Part shown: piece after piece, positions 16,606 to 25,396 of the stretch
Layout: every line of letters starts with the position of its first letter
Position numbering within the stretch: position 1 is the first letter of the stretch
Source of the DNA: an uncultured Mycoplasmatota bacterium
GTDB lineage: Bacteria > Bacillota_I > Bacilli_A > RF39 > UBA660
Length of the DNA: 64,000 bases
Assembly: GCA_900553395.1 (NCBI GenBank)
Contig: USDJ01000005.1
Location: 1 to 64,000, forward strand
Direction of reading: 5' to 3'
Translations under genes and position numbers: made by a program
The notes under the pieces: model-generated
Told to the model about the DNA's origin: nothing
Database searches by the model: none
What the model saw: the letters and a program-made list of their open reading frames with translations, nothing else

Positions 16606-18393
16606 CTAAATCAAACTTTTAAGTTCTTCTAATTTATCCTTAAACATACTTAAGGCATCTAATATAGGCTTTGGTGTAGTCATATCAACACCAACTTTTT
16701 TCAATATTTCAAGTGGATAATCGTTTCCACCACTCTTTAAAAATTCTAAATATTTATCTCTAGTTTCAGTATCACCTTTAATAACCTTACTAGCTATAGA
16801 TAGTGCACTACTTAAACCAGTAGAATATTTATACACATAAAATGAAGTATAAAAATGTGGAATTCTAGACCATTCATATCTTATTAAATCATCGCTAATT
16901 ACACCATCACCATAATATAATTTATTCAAGTTATAGTAAGTGTCAGAAATTTCTTTTTCTGTTAATGGAATACCATCCATTTCCTTTTTATGCATAATCA
17001 TTTCAAATTCAGCAAACATAGTTTGGCGATATATAGTAGTTCTTACACTATCTAAAAAATCAACTAAATAATATATCTTTTCCTCTTTTGTAGCAGCGTG
17101 TTTATATAAAAAATCATTTATTAACACTTCATTAACTGTTGAGGCTATCTCTGCTAAAAATATTGGATAATTTGAATCTACATAATTTTGAGATTTAGAA
17201 TAATATGAATGCATAGAATGTCCTAATTCGTGTGCCATAGTACTTACAGCATCAGTTGTATCATTATAGTTTAATAGTAAGTATGGATATGAATCATAAC
17301 ATCCCCAAGAATATGCTCCTGATTTTTTACCTTTACTAGGATATATATCAATCCATTTTTCGTCAAATGCTTGATTTAAATCTTTTAAGTACTGATTACC
17401 TAAAGGTTTTAAAGCATCAAATAAAATTTTCTTTCCTTCATCAAAAGGAATAGTTTTAGTATCAATATCAACTAAATCTACATATATGTCATACATATGA
17501 ACTTCATCTAATTTCAACATCTTTTTTCTTATACTCATATATTCATACATAAGATCTAGATTATCGTGTATAGTGTTAATTAAATTATCATATACACTTT
17601 TATCTATATTATCAAGAAATAAGCTTCTCTCTAAAGTTGAAGGATACTTTTTTACATTTGTTACAAATAAGTCTTCCTTTATTTGACCTACATATGTAGA
17701 TGATAATGTATTTTTCAAAGATTTGTAATAATTATACATCGAACTAAACGCATTTTTTCTTACATCTCTATTCTTACTTTTCATAAAATTAATATAATTA
17801 CTAGCTGTTAATTTTACATTTTCACCTGATTCATCCTTTACATAGCCTAGATCTATATCAGCATTATTTATATTAGAAAAAGCCTCAGAGCAATTTCCAA
17901 ACGCATTTAATGCTCGTACAAATATATCCTCTTGCTCTAAACTTAGCGAATGATCTTTAAATCTAAAAATACTTTCTAAATAGAATCTATATTCATCTAA
18001 AGCTTTATTTTCTTTTATATAATCCAAAACAGTATCATAACTAGCACTCAACATCTCGGGTTCTATAAAAGCGTACAATTCATTTAATTGCTCATTTATT
18101 TTATCTATTCTCATTTTTAGTGCTTTAGAATCATTATTAGTTGTATCAGTATCATAATTCATTTTTGCGTAAACATAAAGCTTAGATAGTATTCTATCTT
18201 GCTTTTCTGTCAACTTTAGAAACTCATATAAACTACTTGAACTATCCATAATATGAGATTTATATTTTAATATTTCAGGGGTTAATTTATTAACCTCTGA
18301 AATATCATTTTCTATATCTTTATCAGATTTATACATTTTACTTAAATCCCACTTATATTCATTAGGTACTTCATTACGTGTTTTATATTCCAT
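16606..18393 (-). CDS. pepF: Oligoendopeptidase F (M3 family)
   Basis: 595 residues, normal for PepF. The zinc site is AHELGHSMHSYY near residue 388, with the downstream glutamate in FLAEIASTVNE. N-terminal YKWDLSKMY is the family hallmark. It hydrolyses peptides of roughly 7-17 residues in the cytoplasm. Placement between dnaK and dnaJ is unusual and may link peptide clearance to heat shock. A stable hairpin precedes the gene. Confidence 0.95.
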   Translation of the reverse strand: MEYKTRNEVPNEYKWDLSKMYKSDKDIENDISEVNKLTPEILKYKSHIMDSSSSLYEFLKLTEKQDRILSKLYVYAKMNYDTDTTNNDSKALKMRIDKINEQLNELYAFIEPEMLSASYDTVLDYIKENKALDEYRFYLESIFRFKDHSLSLEQEDIFVRALNAFGNCSEAFSNINNADIDLGYVKDESGENVKLTASNYINFMKSKNRDVRKNAFSSMYNYYKSLKNTLSSTYVGQIKEDLFVTNVKKYPSTLERSLFLDNIDKSVYDNLINTIHDNLDLMYEYMSIRKKMLKLDEVHMYDIYVDLVDIDTKTIPFDEGKKILFDALKPLGNQYLKDLNQAFDEKWIDIYPSKGKKSGAYSWGCYDSYPYLLLNYNDTTDAVSTMAHELGHSMHSYYSKSQNYVDSNYPIFLAEIASTVNEVLINDFLYKHAATKEEKIYYLVDFLDSVRTTIYRQTMFAEFEMIMHKKEMDGIPLTEKEISDTYYNLNKLYYGDGVISDDLIRYEWSRIPHFYTSFYVYKYSTGLSSALSIASKVIKGDTETRDKYLEFLKSGGNDYPLEILKKVGVDMTTPKPILDALSMFKDKLEELKSLI

Positions 18394-18411
18394 ATTATCT
18401 CCTTAATTTAA

Positions 18412-18435
18412 GAAGTTCTAGTTGCCTAGAACTTC
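18412..18435 (-). promoter_or_regulatory. Intercistronic hairpin between dnaK and pepF
   Basis: A perfect 10-bp stem, GAAGTTCTAG/CTAGAACTTC, with a GCAA (GNRA) tetraloop right after the dnaK stop. The following bases TTAAATT are a poor T tract, so it probably protects the dnaK message or partially attenuates pepF-dnaJ expression. Confidence 0.6.
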
Positions 18436-18438
18436 ATT

Positions 18439-20268
18439 TTATTTTTCTTCGTAATCAGCGTCTACTACATCATCTTTTTTAGATTTTTTACTCTTCTTTT
18501 CTTCTTTATCTTCACTTTCAGAGTCCTTAGATTCTTCTTCTGCTTTTTTAGCTGCTTCTTCATAAACCTTAGTAGCTAAAGCCATAGCAGATTCATTTAA
18601 TTTTTCAGTCTTTGACTTAATATCATCTACATCATCTTTTTCTAATGCTTCCTTTAAGTCCTTTATTTGTTCTTCTGCTTTTTCTTTATCTTTAGAATCA
18701 ACTTTATCTCCTAAATCCTTAATAGCTTTTTCTGTAGCAAATATCATTTGTTCTGCATCGTTTCTAGCATCAGCTTCATTTTTACGTTTTTCATCAGCTT
18801 CACGATTTTCTTCAGCTTCTTTAACCATCTTATCAATCTCATCATCAGTTAAATTGCTTGAAGAAGTTATTGTAATTGATTGTTCTTTATTAGTTCCAAG
18901 ATCTTTAGCCTTAACATTTACTATACCATTAGCATCTATGTCGAAAGTAACTTCAATTTGAGGTACTCCACGAGGTGCTGGAGGAATATTTGTTAATTGG
19001 AATCTACCTAAAGTCTTATTATCCTCAGCCATTTGTCTTTCACCTTGTAATATGTGAATATCTACTGCTGGTTGATTATCTGCTGCAGTTGAGAATACTT
19101 GAGATTTACTTGTTGGGATTGTTGTATTTCTTGGAATTAATACTGTACAAACCCCACCTAAAGTTTCAATACCAAGTGAAAGTGGTGTTACATCTAGAAG
19201 TACTATATCGTTAACTTCTCCTGTTAATACTCCACCTTGAATAGCAGCACCCATAGCTACAACTTCATCTGGGTTAACTTCTTTTGAAGGTTCTTTACCT
19301 AATTCTTTCTTAACTAATTCTTGTACGCAAGGAATACGAGTAGAACCACCTACAAGAATTACTTTATCTATATCACTAGCTTTAAGTTTAGCATCTTTTA
19401 ATGCTTTTCTAACTGGTTCCAATGTAGAATCTACTAAATCACTAATTAAAGATTCAAATTTAGCACGAGTTAGAGTTGTTTCATAGTTTAATTCAGCTGT
19501 TATAAATGGTAGAGATATTTCTGTTGAAGTTGAAGTTGATAATGTCTTTTTAGCTCTTTCAGCTTCTTCTTTAATTCTTTGTAAAGCCATTTTATTATCG
19601 CTCAAATCAACATCGTGTTCATTCTTTATATCTTCAACTATGTAGTCAATGATTCTTTGATCGAAGTCATCTCCACCAAGTTTATTATTACCACTTGTTG
19701 ATTTAACCTCAAATACACCATCACCTAATTCAAGAATTGATACATCGAATGTACCACCACCAAGGTCATAAACTAAAATTGTTTGTGATTCTTCTTGTTT
19801 GTCTAGTCCATAAGCTAGTGCTGCTGCTGTTGGTTCATTTATAATTCTTTCAACATTAAGTCCAGCTATCTTTCCAGCATCCTTTGTTGCTTGTCTTTGA
19901 GCATCGTTGAAATATGCTGGAACAGTAATTACTGCACTTGTAACTTTTTCTCCTAAATAATCCTCAGCTGTTTTCTTTAAATTTTCAAGAATCATAGCAC
20001 TTATTTCTTGTGGTGTATATTCTTTACCATTTGCTTTAACCTTTTTATTTGATCCCATCAATCTTTTAATTGAACTAATTGTATCTGGATTTGTTACTGA
20101 TTGATGTTTAGCAGTTTTACCTACTAATTTTTTACCATTTTTAAATGCAACTACAGATGGAGTTGTTCTATCACCATCAGCATTAACTATTACTTTTGGC
20201 TCTCCTCCCTCATATACGCATACACAACTATTTGTTGTACCTAAATCTATACCTATTGTTTTACTCAT
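18439..20268 (-). CDS. dnaK: Chaperone DnaK (Hsp70)
   Basis: 609 residues from the ATG at 20268, preceded by AAAGGTGA. Ends of the ATPase domain are IGIDLGTTNSCVCVYEGG and VYDLGGGTFDVSILELG; IINEPTAAALAYG and the VLLDVTPLSLGIETLGG substrate-domain entry are conserved. The C-terminal tail is acidic and Lys-rich and ends DVVDADYEEK. It refolds client proteins with DnaJ and GrpE. Operon order is hrcA-grpE-dnaK-pepF-dnaJ, controlled from the CIRCE promoter upstream of hrcA. Confidence 0.99.
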   Translation of the reverse strand: MSKTIGIDLGTTNSCVCVYEGGEPKVIVNADGDRTTPSVVAFKNGKKLVGKTAKHQSVTNPDTISSIKRLMGSNKKVKANGKEYTPQEISAMILENLKKTAEDYLGEKVTSAVITVPAYFNDAQRQATKDAGKIAGLNVERIINEPTAAALAYGLDKQEESQTILVYDLGGGTFDVSILELGDGVFEVKSTSGNNKLGGDDFDQRIIDYIVEDIKNEHDVDLSDNKMALQRIKEEAERAKKTLSTSTSTEISLPFITAELNYETTLTRAKFESLISDLVDSTLEPVRKALKDAKLKASDIDKVILVGGSTRIPCVQELVKKELGKEPSKEVNPDEVVAMGAAIQGGVLTGEVNDIVLLDVTPLSLGIETLGGVCTVLIPRNTTIPTSKSQVFSTAADNQPAVDIHILQGERQMAEDNKTLGRFQLTNIPPAPRGVPQIEVTFDIDANGIVNVKAKDLGTNKEQSITITSSSNLTDDEIDKMVKEAEENREADEKRKNEADARNDAEQMIFATEKAIKDLGDKVDSKDKEKAEEQIKDLKEALEKDDVDDIKSKTEKLNESAMALATKVYEEAAKKAEEESKDSESEDKEEKKSKKSKKDDVVDADYEEK

Positions 20269-20283
20269 ATTTATCACCTTTCC

Positions 20284-20925
20284 TTATTCACTAACTTTAA
20301 CCATCGCTGGTCTAATAACTTTATCTTTATATAAGTAACCTTTCTGTAAAACTTCTAAAACCATACCTGGTTCAATACCTTCTCTATGTTCTACCATAAT
20401 TGCATTATGATAAACTGGGTCAAATGGCTTATTAGCACCATCTATTGGTTTTACTTCAAAGTTACTCATAATATTTTGCATATTACAATAAATCATCTTA
20501 AATCCTTCTAAAAATTTAGATACCTCGTCTTCTAGATTATCATCATCTAATTTTATAGCTCTTTCAAAGTTATCTAAAACAGGTAACATTTGCTTAATAA
20601 AATCCTCGTTGCAGAACTTTAGCATTCTAACAACTTCCTCATCTTTTCTTTTTCTATAATTTACTAAGTCTGCCTTAGCTATTAGGACTTCCTCTTCTAA
20701 CTTTTTATTAGCATTTTTTAATGATTCAATCTCTTGCTTATGCTTATTTTTTTCTTTTTTGTGCTCTTTTTTATCTATGTGATCACTGCAATGTACATCA
20801 TTAGTGCAGCCACAATTATCACCGCAATTGCACTCATTATTAGTTTCTTCATTGCAATTACAATTACTATCACAAGTTGCTTTACAAGATGCTTCTTCAC
20901 AATTACATTTATTTTCTTCTTGCAT
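20284..20925 (-). CDS. grpE: GrpE nucleotide exchange factor with Cys-rich N-terminal extension
   Basis: 213 residues from the ATG at 20925, which has AGAGGT upstream; the longer TTG frame from 20952 overlaps hrcA and lacks support. The C-terminal two thirds are normal GrpE: a long helix, then DLVNYRKRKDEEV, LPVLDNFERAI and a beta domain ending VIRPAMVKVSE. Residues ~7-47 are unlike ordinary GrpE and contain 11 cysteines, mostly as CxC or CxxxC pairs, with His and acidic residues. This could bind metal or form disulfides; function unknown. A Lys/His-rich segment links it to the helix. Confidence 0.95.
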   Translation of the reverse strand: MQEENKCNCEEASCKATCDSNCNCNEETNNECNCGDNCGCTNDVHCSDHIDKKEHKKEKNKHKQEIESLKNANKKLEEEVLIAKADLVNYRKRKDEEVVRMLKFCNEDFIKQMLPVLDNFERAIKLDDDNLEDEVSKFLEGFKMIYCNMQNIMSNFEVKPIDGANKPFDPVYHNAIMVEHREGIEPGMVLEVLQKGYLYKDKVIRPAMVKVSE

Positions 20926-20938
20926 AGATACCTCTTTT

Positions 20939-21928
20939 CTATTTCGAACCAATACTATTTTTGATATACTCTAATAAAGTTATTACTCTATCATACTCCA
21001 TTCGTTTAGGACCTATCAAAGCAATAGTACCTTCTTCTCCATTTATAGTATATTTCGTTTTTATTACTGTTACATCATCATCGAAATTATTTTCACTTCC
21101 TATATAAATATTAATACCATTATCTTCTTCTTTTATAGAATTTACAATATCTTTATCTTCGAACTTACTAATAATTTCTCTTATCTTATCTGCATTATTA
21201 AATTCGGGTTGCATTAAAATATTTTTTCTACCACTTACTTTAACCGACTCATTGGCGAAATCTGCAAAAGCATTATAAAATGCGTTATATAAAACCTCGT
21301 GTTGATGAACATATTTTCCAATTATAGGTTTTACCTGATATTCTAAGACTTCACTTACCATATCTATACTAGTTCCAATTATAAGTTTATTTATAAGATC
21401 AACAGTTTGTTTAATCTCAGACGTGTCAACTTCACTTGGTAGGTAGATATTCTTATGTTCAACGTGTCCCTTATCTGTTACCACAATAGCTACTAAATTA
21501 TTAGAATCAATTGGGATTACTTCTATTTTTTGAACTAAATTTTCACTTGATTGTTTTCCCAAAACTATAGTAGTATAATGAGTAAGCTCAGAAACAATTT
21601 CCATACTTTTTAATATTGCATCACTTACTACTAATGATTTATTATCTACTATCGTTTGCAACCTCAACATATCTTCTCCTGTTAATTCTTTAGGCCTCAT
21701 TATATTATCTACATAATATCTATATCCAGCCTCACTAGGAATTCTTCCAGATGAGATATGTGTCTTTTCAAGTAGTCCTATTTCTTCTAGATAATTCATC
21801 TCAGCTCTTATCGTAGCACTTGAACATTTCATTATATTGCATAATGCTTTGGAACTGACAGGTCTTGCACTTTTAACATAATCCTCTACTATCAATTTCA
21901 AAAGCATCTCTTGCCTTTTACTAATCAT
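20939..21928 (-). CDS. hrcA: Heat-inducible transcription repressor HrcA
   Basis: 329 residues. An N-terminal winged helix has LIVEDYVKSARPVSSKALC and SSATIRAEMNYLEE, followed by HISSGRIPSEAGYRYYVD, the family signature. The C-terminal part includes VLGKQSSENLVQKIEVIPI and ALIGPKRMEYDRVI. HrcA binds CIRCE and represses its own operon. The stop lies 13 bases before the grpE ATG. Confidence 0.98.
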   Translation of the reverse strand: MISKRQEMLLKLIVEDYVKSARPVSSKALCNIMKCSSATIRAEMNYLEEIGLLEKTHISSGRIPSEAGYRYYVDNIMRPKELTGEDMLRLQTIVDNKSLVVSDAILKSMEIVSELTHYTTIVLGKQSSENLVQKIEVIPIDSNNLVAIVVTDKGHVEHKNIYLPSEVDTSEIKQTVDLINKLIIGTSIDMVSEVLEYQVKPIIGKYVHQHEVLYNAFYNAFADFANESVKVSGRKNILMQPEFNNADKIREIISKFEDKDIVNSIKEEDNGINIYIGSENNFDDDVTVIKTKYTINGEEGTIALIGPKRMEYDRVITLLEYIKNSIGSK

Positions 21929-21978
21929 ACAACCACCTCTACATTAGTATATAGCTTTTTTTATGATTTATAACATTT

Positions 21979-22005
21979 TTAGCACTATCTTTTCCTAAGT
22001 GCTGA
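21979..22005. promoter_or_regulatory. CIRCE operator 1
   Basis: TTAGCACTA, nine bases, AAGTGCTGA: the 9-9-9 CIRCE layout with two departures from consensus. It lies just downstream of the promoter -10 box, in the transcript start region. Confidence 0.9.
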
Positions 22006-22009
22006 TATA

Positions 22010-22038
22010 AGTATAACACCATATTTTAGCACTGTCAA
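22010..22038 (-). promoter_or_regulatory. Promoter of the hrcA operon
   Basis: TTGACA (22033-22038), 17-base spacer, TATACT (22010-22015) on the minus strand. The -35 box lies inside CIRCE 2, and CIRCE 1 covers the start site. Confidence 0.9.
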
Positions 22039-22052
22039 TAAAAAAGTGCTAA
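22026..22052. promoter_or_regulatory. CIRCE operator 2
   Basis: TTAGCACTG, nine bases, AAGTGCTAA: near-consensus CIRCE overlapping the -35 box. Two HrcA dimers could clamp the promoter. Confidence 0.92.
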
Positions 22053-22075
22053 TTTCAATAAAATTTCACAAAAAA

Positions 22076-22095
22076 AGTTAGTATATCTACCAACT
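22076..22095 (-). terminator. Terminator upstream of the hrcA promoter
   Basis: 8-bp stem with a 4-base loop overlapping the stop of the 251-residue protein gene, followed by seven T on the minus strand. Confidence 0.6.
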
Positions 22096-22849
22096 ATTTA
22101 TTATATGAATCAAAAATATAATTTTCATTTACATATTTATAATTTAAGATTATTTTCTCTTCCTTGTTTTTATAATTATAAGTAACTTCAATATTTAAAT
22201 CATTGCCTTGTAACTTATAATTAATAATTTTATATTTTAAAGTATCAGCAAGAGCTTTATGATTACTAAGCGATATAAATTGATTACTAAATGAGTTATA
22301 ATAAGCTCTTAAAAATGAGCCATCTATTATGTCTATTTTTTTAGCATCTGCACTAAATAATTTTTTATATTCATCATTTAATTCATCATAACTAAATATG
22401 AAAGAATAATCATTTGAGCAAAAGCCTTCCTTTGTATCTTTTACTATATGGTATTCATCATTAGTTAAGTTATATGTAGCAAAGCTATTATTATCAAATA
22501 TTTTTTTACAATCAGCAATTTTTGTATACAAAGATTTTTCTTTAGCATTTTCTAAAATATTATTAAAAGCTATTATTATTTTTAAATTATCGCCAGTTTC
22601 TTCAGTGTTAACTAATAAAGACAAATTTACTTTTAAAATGCTGTCTACTAACTGTTTCAACTCATCATTTGATATTTTTTTTACATTTTCTATATTATTA
22701 TTTTTATTTTCAGCTATATTATCTTTAGCATTACTATTATTATCTAAATTATTTTTTTTGTTAGAATCAACAATAATAGTTAAATATAATAAGCCTAATC
22801 CTAATATTAGCATTATAAATGCTAATACTACTATTTTTTTTCTTTTCAT
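22094..22849 (-). CDS. Membrane-anchored protein of unknown function
   Basis: 251 residues. A single N-terminal transmembrane segment (residues ~5-27, VVLAFIMLILGLGLLYLTII) is followed by an Asn/Lys-rich linker and a domain predicted by eye to lie outside the cell; no lipobox. No family recognised. Start supported by a GGAGAAA Shine-Dalgarno. It is the last gene of a minus-strand run behind the HExxH protein gene (13 bases apart) and ends in a terminator. Confidence 0.7.
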   Translation of the reverse strand: MKRKKIVVLAFIMLILGLGLLYLTIIVDSNKKNNLDNNSNAKDNIAENKNNNIENVKKISNDELKQLVDSILKVNLSLLVNTEETGDNLKIIIAFNNILENAKEKSLYTKIADCKKIFDNNSFATYNLTNDEYHIVKDTKEGFCSNDYSFIFSYDELNDEYKKLFSADAKKIDIIDGSFLRAYYNSFSNQFISLSNHKALADTLKYKIINYKLQGNDLNIEVTYNYKNKEEKIILNYKYVNENYIFDSYNK

Positions 22850-22862
22850 ATTTTCTCCATAA

Positions 22863-24650
22863 TCAACTAACTACTATGCTCTTTTTGGCTTCACTATATT
22901 CTTGCATTTTCTTAAGTATTTTATCCCTTTTAGCAATTATTAGCTTTAAATCATTTATCTCTTTACTATCCTTCTTATTTGCTAAATCATCCATCACTTT
23001 AAAGTATCTGCCAGTAGGAAACTGTTCATAAAATTCTTGGAGTAATTCGCTTAAGGCGTTAAAATTTTCTTCACCCACAACATCAAATAGATATTCTACT
23101 CGTCCTTCTTTTCTACTTTCTTTTATTTCTTTACTATAAGTCCTATAAAAATCTTTTACTAAAAAGAGCATATTCTCATATGATGTTCCACCATGTATCT
23201 TAGTAGTATTAGGTTCGTTAAATATCGTCTTCTCGTTGCTCAACATTAATTCGTGAATTTCTTGGCAAATTATTTCATTTATAATTTCACTTAAAAGTTC
23301 ACAGCTTCTTTTTTTTCCATCAGATTCTATATCAACTACATCTTCTTTATCTGAAAAGCGCTCACTTATTACATCCCAACCACTAATTACTTTAATTTCA
23401 CTTTCCGAAGCGCTTAAAAGACTTAATTCATAAACATGATTTAATTCGTGTAAAAGTGCACTATCAAGATATTCAAGAAGAGACCCCAAATTAAGGCATA
23501 GAATTGAATGCAACTGATAGTTCCCATCTTTTTTTACTAGATTTGGTGACACAAAAGCTCTAGAATTCAAATATGCCTTAGCATTTATACCATCATTTTT
23601 ATCTAAAAGGCCTAATCTATCTATTTTTTCTCTCGTCTTAACATAACCATCTAATGAATTAATATAATTATTTAAAAATCTAGTATAAGCTTCACCTCTT
23701 CTTTGTTTTATTCTTTGAACTAATTCTTCATTAGGAATTAATTTTTTACAACTTTCATTATTTAAATAATCTTCATAATTATTTCCTAAATCTATTCCAT
23801 ACGATTTAAAGAAAGAGATTCTATCTCTTTTTATTGAATCTGCACGCCATCCGCCACTTAATAAAAGTTTACTATTTTCTTCTGAAAAGGCTTCTATTTT
23901 AGATTCATAAGATAAAGACAATCCAACGACACTATTAGCCACATCCATTGAAAATCCTATTTTATGGCCTGTTCTTTTTTCTTCTAGAAGAGATAATTCT
24001 CTTTCGTTTTGTGGAATAAGATCAATAAACTCTAAATATAATTGATCCTTTTCTCTATCTTCTAATTCATCTTTTAGTTTTAAACTTTTATCAACATATT
24101 CCTGATAAGGTTTTAAACCTTCTATTCTCTCTTTATAATGCTTCTTCATCATTTCATACTGTTCCAAAATAGGACCCAAAAAAGAAAATGCTCCACTATC
24201 TATTAACGCATTCAAATTGCTAGCATTTACATTTTCGTCAAAATTTCTTAAAAATTCTACAACTTCTTCTCTTCTGTAATTTGTAAATGCCCCTTTATCT
24301 TTTATATAAGTAGCATATTTATCAATTGGAAATAGATTTTGATAATCCAGAGTATATCCCGCAAATAATATTCTTTTCATTTCATTTTGCTTAGTATCAG
24401 CATAGCCAAGATTATCTAGCATATTATCCAAAAGTTCATTAAATATATTTTTTCTAATATCCTGCAAATTTCGTTTTAATTCTTCAGGAGTAATTACGCC
24501 TACAATAGAAATCTGACTAAATTTTTTTTCTACTTCTTCCGGGCTAACGCCGTAATAAACTGCAAAAGCATTTATTATATCCGGTAAAGATTTTTTGACA
24601 GTTTCATCACAATCTAAAATTCTAAACAATTCTTTATTCATATAGATCAT
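22863..24650 (-). CDS. Uncharacterised protein with zinc-protease-like HExxH motif
   Basis: 595 residues, no signal peptide, mostly helical by appearance. LLHELNHVYEL at about 399-409 is a good HExxH zinc site, and glutamates in the later LLSEIINEIICQEI segment could supply a third ligand. I recognise no family. A second in-frame ATG nine bases on (24641) is an equally possible start. The start overlaps the 3' end of the preceding 97-residue protein gene. Peptidase function is inferred from the motif alone; the rest of the protein may be structural. Confidence 0.7.
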   Translation of the reverse strand: MIYMNKELFRILDCDETVKKSLPDIINAFAVYYGVSPEEVEKKFSQISIVGVITPEELKRNLQDIRKNIFNELLDNMLDNLGYADTKQNEMKRILFAGYTLDYQNLFPIDKYATYIKDKGAFTNYRREEVVEFLRNFDENVNASNLNALIDSGAFSFLGPILEQYEMMKKHYKERIEGLKPYQEYVDKSLKLKDELEDREKDQLYLEFIDLIPQNERELSLLEEKRTGHKIGFSMDVANSVVGLSLSYESKIEAFSEENSKLLLSGGWRADSIKRDRISFFKSYGIDLGNNYEDYLNNESCKKLIPNEELVQRIKQRRGEAYTRFLNNYINSLDGYVKTREKIDRLGLLDKNDGINAKAYLNSRAFVSPNLVKKDGNYQLHSILCLNLGSLLEYLDSALLHELNHVYELSLLSASESEIKVISGWDVISERFSDKEDVVDIESDGKKRSCELLSEIINEIICQEIHELMLSNEKTIFNEPNTTKIHGGTSYENMLFLVKDFYRTYSKEIKESRKEGRVEYLFDVVGEENFNALSELLQEFYEQFPTGRYFKVMDDLANKKDSKEINDLKLIIAKRDKILKKMQEYSEAKKSIVVS

Positions 24651-24927
24651 ACATCCAATCTATTAATGCATTATAGTTTTCGCCTTTTATATAAATTTTT
24701 TCTGATTCATTATTAATATTTACATTTATAATAACCTCATCACCATCTATAATGCTGGAATTACTAGTATAGCCCTTATATTTTCTTATTATTCTAAATA
24801 ATTCATTTATTTTATCCTCGGTTACATATTTTAACGTATCATTTATTAAAACTGTCTTTAAAGTTAGATCTACTAATATTTTATCTATCCTGCCAATTTT
24901 ATTAATTTGTATTTCAATGCTATTCAT
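24634..24927 (-). CDS. Small uncharacterised protein
   Basis: 97 residues, acidic and Ile/Asn-rich, with no membrane segment; begins MNSIEIQINKIGRIDKILV. No family recognised. Its stop overlaps the start of the HExxH protein gene by 17 bases, so the two products may work together. The alternating hydrophobic pattern suggests beta strands. Confidence 0.6.
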   Translation of the reverse strand: MNSIEIQINKIGRIDKILVDLTLKTVLINDTLKYVTEDKINELFRIIRKYKGYTSNSSIIDGDEVIINVNINNESEKIYIKGENYNALIDWMYDLYE

Positions 24928-24957
24928 ATTTTCACCATATATATTATAGCATAAATT

Positions 24958-25299
24958 TCATTTACAAATATAGTCATAATCTTCGTATTGCTTTTTTATT
25001 TCTTTTTTTGTTGCATTTAATTTTATTTTATCTTCAATTACAGATATTATCGTATTATTTTCTAACTTTAGATTATATTCATCTACATATTCTTTTATAT
25101 CATCAAAGTATTCACTTGCAGTCACATTATCCGAAAAAATCATTTTATCAATTTGCTTATAGGTTTCGCTTTTAAAATCAAATTCAATTTTATTTTTTAT
25201 CTTGATGTCATCATATGAATCATTATGTGTACAAGTAAGCTTATTTCCACAACCGCAAGCAAAAATTAAGCATAAATATAAAAGAACTATCTTTTTCAT
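24958..25299 (-). CDS. Putative small lipoprotein
   Basis: 113 residues. A short basic start and hydrophobic stretch (KKIVLLYLCLIFA) lead into CGCGNK, a plausible though non-ideal lipobox. The mature part is acidic and Lys-rich with paired cysteines near the ends. No family recognised. It is probably the first gene of the run leading to the HExxH protein and lies just after the terminator of the rhomboid gene. Confidence 0.6.
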   Translation of the reverse strand: MKKIVLLYLCLIFACGCGNKLTCTHNDSYDDIKIKNKIEFDFKSETYKQIDKMIFSDNVTASEYFDDIKEYVDEYNLKLENNTIISVIEDKIKLNATKKEIKKQYEDYDYICK

Positions 25300-25328
25300 A
25301 TTATCACCACTTAAATATACGCAAAAGT

Positions 25329-25365
25329 AAAAGAAATGATTACGTAAATAGCAATCATTTCTTTT
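25329..25365. terminator. Terminator after the rhomboid gene
   Basis: 13-bp stem (AAAAGAAATGATT with its complement) and an 11-base loop, with T-rich flanks on both strands. Confidence 0.65.
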
Positions 25366-25396
25366 ATTTCTTAATATAATAACAATGTTAATTAAA

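Noticed and set aside
20926..20952. Longer GrpE start at a TTG
   Set aside because: It overlaps the hrcA end and lacks a ribosome site; the ATG at 20925 has AGAGGT.
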